The position numbers and the translations under genes are program-made. Positions 17,801 to 24,400 of a stretch of DNA of 36,062 nt are shown one piece after another. The stretch comes from Flavobacteriales bacterium. GTDB lineage: Bacteria; Bacteroidota; Bacteroidia; UBA10329. A model generated the notes under the pieces. That model did not search any database and was not told the DNA's origin. It worked only from the letters and a program-made list of their open reading frames with translations. Position 1 is the stretch's first letter, and each line of letters begins with the position of its first letter. The stretch is taken from positions 1 through 36,062 of the forward strand of contig JAIOYO010000078.1 of assembly GCA_021741075.1 (NCBI GenBank), given 5' to 3'.

Positions 17801-18268
17801 ACTAACAGAAATGGAAGTTGATCCGCCTTGAAGGCAATTGTATTGGCTGACCTGAACTCTAGTATAATCTGTAAAACTTGGGGTTATGTTTACGGACGCT
17901 TGCGCACCTGTGCATATAGGTCCGTTGTCATCATTGTATGCAAAGGGATTGGTTGTAGCGTTGCCTTGAAAGCATCCAATCTGGGTGTCTATGCTATTGC
18001 CGCACGTGCTAATGGAATAACAACCGCCTGCAAGTACTGGCATTTGAAAATACTGACCTGGGCCATAGCCAGAAACGGAATTAAACGTCCCGCAGCCAGC
18101 ATTCGGCAAAATGGTACCATAGAGATATGGAATGCCACCAGGCGAATTACCGGACGGTGCTCGACCACAGAAAGCTCCTGATTGTGTATTAGTACCGCAC
18201 TGAGCCCAAGCGCCCAAAGTAATAAGTGAAAAAATGATTGTTAATGAGCCGGAGTAAAGTCTGTTCAT
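11843..18268 (-). CDS. giant T9SS-secreted protein with nine ~82-residue two-cysteine repeats
   Basis: 2141 residues with a signal peptide ending near GAWAQ. The N-terminal third has a cysteine-rich region with the YNDDNGPICTG motif, an Ig-like part and HYR domains (FPVGTTxVxY repeats). From about codon 482 it is homologous to the upstream 2738-residue protein. The shared order is one CLGDQTTLTF module, one SFTGL-GGTFSG module, nine ~82-residue ECD/WTETNG repeats, three SFSGL-YC-GGTFSG modules and several Ig-like modules (DLGNDTIIC, AICEGSNLVLNAGSGY). It ends in a type A T9SS sorting domain (IDIYPNPTRNRFTLEIDF, ending SIVKE). Likely a stalk-like surface protein or adhesin. A hairpin-plus-T-tract lies 25 bases upstream of its ATG, and 150 bases separate it from the next giant gene, where I see no clear promoter or terminator. 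Confidence 0.92.
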   Translation of the reverse strand: MNRLYSGSLTIIFSLITLGAWAQCGTNTQSGAFCGRAPSGNSPGGIPYLYGTILPNAGCGTFNSVSGYGPGQYFQMPVLAGGCYSISTCGNSIDTQIGCFQGNATTNPFAYNDDNGPICTGAQASVNITPSFTDYTRVQVSQYNCLQGGSTSISVSVRQNNNLSITSAATAMCEGQTRTLTATPAPISGSLIVGSGNGGSFTGAGVSGTTFTAPTPSGASQTYTITYTFGYCTTTQDILVYRAPTTAAAGSDQNICGNSATLAGNAATVGTGVWTVVSGSAIFNNPNSPTSTVTITGVSATFRWTISNGSCTSSTDDVVINRDVTSPVINCPADINTNTAVGQCGTVVNYNVTATDACGATPVAVSAIGSGGFFPVGTTVESYQATDPSGNVANCSFNVNVSDFQLPAITCPADISVTSTTANCGATIAYTPPVGTDNCAVNTALSAGLPPGIFPVGTTSVTYTATDASLNQSSCSFDVTVDPIANGAISLSPSPICLGDQTTLTFTFTSGQAPFNVVVTDGVNTYNVNGISSGATFNVTPPTTVTYSYVSIQDASGCSRTSGFLGTAQVIVTPLPTVSFTGLNPIYCETNTVVTLTGNQNGGTFSGTGVTSLGGGLGQFDPALAGPTGPYSVTYTFTDLNNCTDADVQQVSVDEQPLANAGSGGDECDLNFTFSAVPTVGIGTWTMISGTGTPFFSNINSASSVVQVSSVGTYVFRWTEVNGQCSDFDEITVNFYQVPSPNPGFGGGECDLDFQLGASPSVGTGTWSASGPGNATYTPNANDPNAVVTVDTYGTYVLTWTENNGGCSNAASINVTFDQQAVSDAGSGGDECDLDFTFSAVPTIGSGLWTSAGPGLATFANASNPNTSVTVSNYGSYTFTWTETNGNCITSDQVSVNFYQQPVANAGQGGNECDFDFTFNAVASVGSGIWTYAGPGVATFTNATSPTSTVTVDAYGAYNFTWTETNGSCSSNASVLVNFYEQPASDAGTGGDECDLDFTFNGTASVGVGLWTATGPGTATFANDLDVNTDVTVSAYGTYNFTWTEIVGTCTSASSVTVNFYQQPVANAGTGGDECDLNFLVSATQSVGTGVWSQVSGPGTATFNNPNSPTSLVTVDLYGTYDFAWTETNGSCSDAATITVNFYQQPVANAGTGGNECDFDFMLSAVPSSGEGQWTAVGPSSVSFVDDFDPATTVTVSQPGAYTFTWTETNGVCSDADDVIVNFYDQPVADAGVGGDECDLNFAFTGVPSFGIGTWTYNGPGNAFFSNVNSASATVVVDTYGTYNFTWTEVNGICSDNATISVNFYEQPVADAGNGGSECDLDFDLNAVPSIGIGLWTYSSPGNATFSPDDTNPNATVTVDADGAYIFTWTEDNNGCADSDNISVVFNSLPAVSFSGLAAQYCIDQTTPVAMTGVPAGGTFSGLGISGNSFVPSIAGVGTILITYTYTDGNGCTNNETQSVDVNGLPNVSFSGLGQEYCSDDMSAYTLLGSPTGGTFVGSGISGSNFIPDNALIGVNTITYTYTDPFGCTSLDEQQVTINALPTVLFTGLASAYCADASNVALTGSPVGGTFSGTGIIGASFSPVAAGTGTHSITYTYTDGNGCTNSASQQVTINAIPVPAITPSGTSAICEGSNLVLNAGSGYSVYSWSNSTNGQTTTVTQAGTYNVTVTTAEGCSGTAPSIQVIVNQPPVVDLGNDTIICTASSVTLNAGNQGSTYVWSTQEISQSITVNSTGAYTVSVTDQNGCVGTDNIVVTVSNLLDPVIVADGPLQFCAGGSVGLNGGSGYDSYQWSTSEATQSISVNTPGVITLQVWDEFGCMGTDEVIVSTLQLPNAIISPSGTIALCAGDTATLSANGGLASYVWNPNGETDPVIEVWEAGIYAVTVEDPINGCLNTSASVEVVVNTTVPPIIVASGATEFCAGGSVTLSVEPGPYNSYLWCSGSTTPSITVTQTGDYCVTVLDANNCLDSTLVGTPLHVEVWNPQPIIEQQANLITVVNGPFAQFQWYFNGLPLPGQTASTITPEISGNYSVIGWDENGCFGTSGNIEFTFTGVMDSNLGYNIDIYPNPTRNRFTLEIDFGKQVAGTILLSDLTGRNILNPEEITGVSNVKRNFNLENLGAGIYYLRLVTNEGVVVRSIVKE
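13425..14105 (-). repeat. three tandem ~76-residue SFSGL-GGTFSG modules
   Basis: Three consecutive copies share the frame (V)SFSGL, YC, GGTFSGxGI, ITYTYTDxxGCT. A fourth related copy lies before the ~82-residue array. The same trio occurs at the same place in the 2738-residue paralogue. Confidence 0.8.
14115..16309 (-). repeat. nine tandem ~82-residue ECD/WTETNG repeats
   Basis: Each unit of 81-84 residues begins QPVANAGxGGDECDLxF, continues SVGxGxWT, GPGxATF and VTVxxYGTYxFTWTETNG, and ends CSxxxxVxVNFYQ. Each copy has two cysteines, one in ECD and one after WTETNG, which suggests one disulphide per domain. The average period is about 244 bases. This looks like a PKD/Ig-like beta-sandwich. 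Confidence 0.9.
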
Positions 18269-18293
18269 GGGGATGGTCTTCGAGTAAAAAAGA

Positions 18294-18336
18294 GTAACCC
18301 TAGTTTATGTCCACTTTGGACATAAACTAGGGTTAC
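18294..18336 (-). terminator. 20-bp perfect hairpin with T-tract between two giant genes
   Basis: Two exact 20-base arms (GTAACCCTAG to ATGTCCA and its complement) flank a 3-base loop. Read on the minus strand the hairpin is followed by CTCTTTTTTAC, giving an intrinsic terminator about 86 bases after the stop of the 2738-residue gene. On the plus strand no T-tract follows. Only 25 bases separate it from the ATG of the next gene, so it may act as a partial terminator or attenuator. Confidence 0.88.
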
Positions 18337-18421
18337 GAAAATACCTATTTTCTACAATTGAAGTCAATTCCACGACCAATTGCCAAATTGAGCACGCAAC
18401 AAGGAATTCCCTAGTACTTCA

Positions 18422-21400
18422 TCAGTTTCTGATTATACTCTTCACGGCAACACCTTCTTCAGTCACTAATCTGAGATAATAAACTCCAAGACTCAAATTT
18501 TCTATGTCGAACTGACGTCTGATGCTTGACACTTCCTCCAGTTTTTCCGGAGCCATAATACCACGACCGGTAATATCCACTAGATATATTGTGCCCGTAA
18601 TTCTAGAGCCAAAGTCTGCTTCCAAAGTAAAGAAACCGCTTGTCGGATTAGGATAAATTCTGATATCATACTTGTCAGACAAATCTGTAATACCTGTGAA
18701 TGTATACTCGATATTGAAGGAGTTTCCTGAACAACCATTGGAATCCCAAGCCTCCACAGAATAATTACCACTAGAAGCTGGTGTGTGCTGAACACTAGTT
18801 GCGCCCGGAACTGGCGCGCCATTGAAATACCACTGGTATTGTTGGAACGGTCCGTTGACAACCACCAAATTCGCCCCTTGCTGCTCTATTATTGGCTCAG
18901 GATTCCAAACTTCGATATGAATAGGATTGCCAAGCAACGTGCTGTCAATACAACCATTACCATCAAGTACAGTTACCCCGTAATCTCCAGATTGCGTAAC
19001 CACAATTGAAGGTGTAGTTGAACCGCTACTCCACAAATACTCACTGTAGGGCCCAGGTACTACCGTCAAACTTACACTTCCTCCATTGCAGAATTCAGTA
19101 GCACCGCTTGGTACAATTGTAGGAGACACTGCGTTGTTTACCGTAACGCTAACTGGGGCAGATGTTGCAACACAACCGTTGTTAGGATCAACAACCGTTA
19201 CGGTGTAATCTCCAGATTGCCACACTTCAATTGAAGAAGTTGTTTGTCCGCCCAAATTCCATTGATAGGACACAAAAGTGTTGCTTGCTGAGAGGGTAAT
19301 GGTGTCTGAACTGCAAATCTCTATCGGACCGGTTGGCTGAATTACAGCATTTGGTAGCTGAAGAAGAGAAACAACCTCGTCATCAGTTCCGGTACAACCA
19401 AACTGATCTACCACGGTTAATTCAATAAGACCAGCGGTTGAAACTGTAATTGTTTGAGACGTTGCACCTGTACTCCATTGATAGTTAGTGTATCCAGCAC
19501 CTCCATCAAGTGTTACAGAACCACCAGCACAGAAAGTAACCGGACCACCAGCAACAATTACCGGATCGAGCAAACTACTAACCGAAACGAGCACCTGATC
19601 GGTACCAACACAACCATTCTGATCTGTAACATTCACCGAATAATTACCTGTAGTAATAACAGTTATTGATTGCGAAATCTCCTGAGTTGACCAAGAATAG
19701 GTCATTCCTGGATTTCCGGCATCTATTGTAAACGAAGAACCTGTACAAACAATAGTATCCGAACCTAGGTTTACAATTGGAAGTGGATTCACAGAAATAT
19801 TCACATCACCAGAAGTACCAACACATCCAGCAGTAGTTGTTACTGTTACATTATAAGTTCCAGCTGTTCCGACAGAGATGGATTGTCCGTTTGCGTTAGT
19901 GCTCCATGTGTATCCCGCATACCCCGAACCGGCATCAAGCGTGATGTTTGTTCCAGCGCAAATGGCCGAAGATCCCGAAGGAGTAATAACTGGAACTGGC
20001 ACAGCATTAACAGTTACCTGTTGTGTATGCGTATTCGTACAGCCATTACCATCGGTGTAGGTATAAACTATCGTATGCTGACCAACCCCAGCAGCGACTG
20101 GACTGAACGCGTTTCCAACAATACCTGTTCCTGAGAACGTTCCTCCTGAAGGAGTTCCCACCAATTGAGCATTCGAAGCATCAGCACAATAAGCAGCAGA
20201 CAGGCCTGTAAACGTGACAACTGGCAGCGCATTCACGGCAACTACTTGTTGTTGAGAGCTAGAGCATCCGAACGGATCAGTGTACGAATAAGTAATCGGA
20301 TGATTTCCAATGTTCGCCACAGAAGCTGTAAACTGATTTACGGAAATTCCTGAACCAGTGAATGTTCCTCCAGCCGGCAGTCCAAGCAACGTATGAGGTA
20401 CGGCATCATCAACACAATACGGTGACGATAGACCAGAGAATGAAACATTCGGAAGTCCATTTACATCGACAGATTGTGTTTCGCTATCTGTACATCCGTT
20501 AATATCGGTGTAAGTGTAGGTCAAGATAATTGTTCCTACACCAGCCACACTCGGTACGAACGCGTTACCGCTGATACCAAGTCCACTAAAAGTCCCACCT
20601 GCCGGTGTTCCGGTTAATGGAACGGGTGTAGTTCGATCAACGCAATAGCTTGCGACCAATCCTGTAAACGATACAACCGGAAGTGCATTGAAAGCTATGG
20701 TAACATTTGCCGAAGCCGTGCATCCGTTATTGTCTTCTGTCCATGTAAACGTGTAAGAGCCTGTAGCACTAACTGTAACCGTTGCATTAACCGCGTTTGC
20801 ATTCGGACTGAATGTGGCTGTTCCAGGTCCCGTGTAAGTCCATGTTCCAACTCCTACTGAAGCTGTTCCATTAAACGTAAAGTCTAGGTCGCACTGATTC
20901 GTTGCTGTACCTGCATTTGCAACTGGTTGTTGATAGAAATTAACCGTAATCGTTGCATTATCAGAGCAAATGCCGTTCACCTCTGTCCAAGTGAATTGGT
21001 ATGTTCCGTAACTCGAAACGGACACCGTTGATGTAGAAGAATTTGCATTGGTGAATGATGCGCTGCCAGGACCAACTGCTGTCCAAGTTCCTATTCCGAA
21101 GCTTGGCACGGCACTGAACACGAAGTTCAAATCGCATTCGTTACCGCCAGTCCCAGCATTTGCCACCGGCTGATCGTAGAAAGTAACAACTACGTTATCC
21201 GCATTGGAGCATATTCCGTTTGTCTCAGTCCAAGTAAATGTATAAACACCCGATTGCGAAACTGTAACAACCGTACTGGCTGAAGAAGCCGACCCGAAAG
21301 TGGCAGTTCCTGGTCCTGCGTAAGTCCAAGTTCCGTTGCCAACACTCGCATTTGCTGCCAATGTGAAATCAAAATCACACTCATCTCCACCCAAACCTGC

Positions 21401-24400
21401 ATCAGCCACTGGCTGTTGGTAGTAATTGACCGTAATGGTTCTAAAATCAACGCAAGTTCCGTTGGTTTCGGTCCATGCGTACTCGTAGGTTCCGTACACA
21501 CTAGCAGTAATTGTGTTAATAGCAGAAGATGCGTTGCTAAAAGTTGATGTTCCAGGACCAGAGGTCTGAGACCAGAGACCTGTTCCAACACTTGGAACGG
21601 CACTAGTCAAGAAGTTAAGGTCACATTCGTCTCCTCCCTGTCCGGCTACAGCAACTGGTTGCAAGTAGAAATTAACGATGACAGAAGCCGCACTCGTGCA
21701 AGTTCCATTAATTTCCGTCCAAGTGAATGTGTATGTTCCATATGTGGAAACTGTAACTGTGGTGCTAGCAGATAGGTCATTAGCGAATGTTGCTGAACCA
21801 GGTCCTGATGATGTCCAAAGACCAACACCTACCGAGGCAGCTCCATTTAAGCTAAAGTCAAGGTCACACTCGTCACCTCCTATTCCAGCATTTGCAACGG
21901 GTTGCTCATAGTAATTAACAACCACAGTGGCGCTGCTTGAGCAAACTCCGTTTGTCTCCGTCCAAGTGTAAGTATAGGTACCGTATTGACTAACAGTTAC
22001 AGTTGAGGTAGCGCTAGTATTTGATGTAAAAGTTGATGTTCCAGGTCCATTCGTTTGTAACCAAAGTCCGTTACCTACGCTTGGTAATGCCGCGAATTGA
22101 AAGTTAAGGTCGCATTCATCTCCTCCTGGCCCAGCATTAGCCACTGGCTGCTGATAGAAGTTGACACTTACCTGATCAGTAGCTGTACAACTTCCATTTG
22201 TTTCTGTCCAAGTGAACAGATATGCGCCATACGTATCAACGGTAACTGTTGCAGTTGGACTGGTTGGATTACTGAAGAAGGCATTTCCTGGACCTGCAAA
22301 AGTCCAAACGCCCGCGCCAATACTTGGCGAGCCATTGAATGTGAAGTTCAAATCACACTCATCCCCACCATTTCCAGCATTTGCGTTAGTCTGCTGATCA
22401 AAATTAACCGTGATGTTACCACTATCAGTACAACCAAAATTATCTTCACTCCAAGTAAAAATGTAGATGCCGTAAGCCGAAACGGTTGCCAAGGCATTCG
22501 GGTCAGAAGCAGTAGGGCTAAATGATATTGTGCCCGGTCCTTGTGCGGTCCAAACTCCGTTTCCTACACTTGGAACAGCTCCAAGCTGGAAATCAAGATC
22601 ACACTCGGAACCTCCAAATCCTGGGTTAGCCACCGGTTGATCAAAATAATTTACGGTAACCGTAGCAGCGGATGAACACGTTCCATTCATCTCTTCCCAC
22701 TGATACACGTATTGCCCAATTTGAGAAACAGTTGCCGTGGTGGTGGCCGAAGCGGCATTCACGAAAGAAGTAGTTCCTGGACCGCTTATTTGTGTCCAAG
22801 TTCCATTTCCTACACTTGGAACCGCATCGAATACATGGGTCAGATTACATTCGTTTCCGTTAGTTCCTGCGTTCGCTGCTGGTTGCTGGTAGAAGTTAAC
22901 AGAAACCGATGAAGCATTTGTACAATTCAAGTTGGTTTCTGTCCATGTAAACTGATACGTTCCATATTGGGACACGCTAACCACTGCATTAGCTGCAGCT
23001 GCATTCGGAACAAAATTTGCAAATCCTGGACCTCCAGTCTGTGTCCAAGTTCCAGTACCTACCGATGGCGTTGCACTTAGGTTAAAGTTCAAGTCACATT
23101 CATCACCACCTGTTCCAGCATCTGAAACTGGTATCCCCACTTGTGTAATCGAAATTTGATCTGTGGAAGAACAACCATTAACAGTTACAGTCACTTCAAA
23201 AACGTAAGTTCCAAGTGTGCCTGAAGAAACAATAGTCGCAACCGCTGCAGTGTTATCTACGATGGTGGCTGCTGGACCAGAAAGCTGAGTCCACGAATAA
23301 GAAGTTACTGGAATATTTGTGGTCGGTGTAAGGCTATAAGTGAGCTGACACTGCGTTTGATCTGCACCTAGCGAAACTGTTGGTTGCTGATAGAATGTAA
23401 CTGAAATCTGCTCGCTATCAGAACACTGGCCATTCACCTCACTCCATTGGAAAGTATAAGTTCCGTAGGCCGTAACCTGAACTCCGGATGTTGCAGAATT
23501 AGCGTTTGAGAAGAATGCAGATCCCGGGCCACCAAACATAGACCAGATACCTACTCCAACGGTTGGAACTGCAGAGAATGTATAATCCAAATCACATTGA
23601 TTGACTGCAGCACCTGCGTTGGCTACTGGCTGTGCATCAACAGTTACCGATTGCGTTACGTTGTTCGTACAGCTGTTGATATCGGTAAACGTGTAGGTTA
23701 CAATGTGAGTTCCAACTCCAGCAACTGCAGGGTTAAATGTTGCAGTACCATTTCCATTATCAGTAATTCCTAAACCAGTGAAAACTCCTCCAGGCGCTTG
23801 GTTTCCAGTAAGAGTTGCTGATGCTCCTGTTTCGCAATATGCAGTAGCCAAACCTGTAAAGCTTACTATAGGCAATGGGTTCACAATTACTTGTGCGTTT
23901 CCAGCAAACCCACTAACACGAATACAACCGTTATCATCCGTAATAGAGGTATAATTGTATGTTACGGTGGTTGGTGGAGTTACATTATAGGTATCGCCAC
24001 TGCTAACGCCAGTCAATGAGAAATTAGTGATGCCATCGGTAAATGCAATGTCAAAAGGCCCTGTTCCATTCGTGAACGTGAATGTGATTGTAGTCTGATC
24101 TCCAAAGCAAATTGGTGTAAACACAGCCATGCTTCCATTAGGAAGAGGATCCACCGAAATTGTAGTCGAACTTGAAACCGATGGGTTTATACATCCAAAA
24201 TCATCCGTAATAGAAACAATGCTATAGACAGTAGTAACCAACGGAGAAACAGAAATCGTATGTCCATTAGGGATGTTAACTAGATTGTATGAAGTAGTAC
24301 CGTCAGAATAGGAAACATCAAAAGGTCCAGTTCCAACAGTGAAGTTGAAAGTGAGGTTAGTAGCATCTCCCGAGCAAGTTGTAGTCGCTCCAGAAATAGT

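Noticed and set aside
20690..23635. Regular ~245-base periodicity that could suggest a CRISPR or satellite array
   Set aside because: The period is a protein-coding repeat in a single open frame, with variation mostly in third positions and loops. There are no short identical repeats separated by unique spacers.
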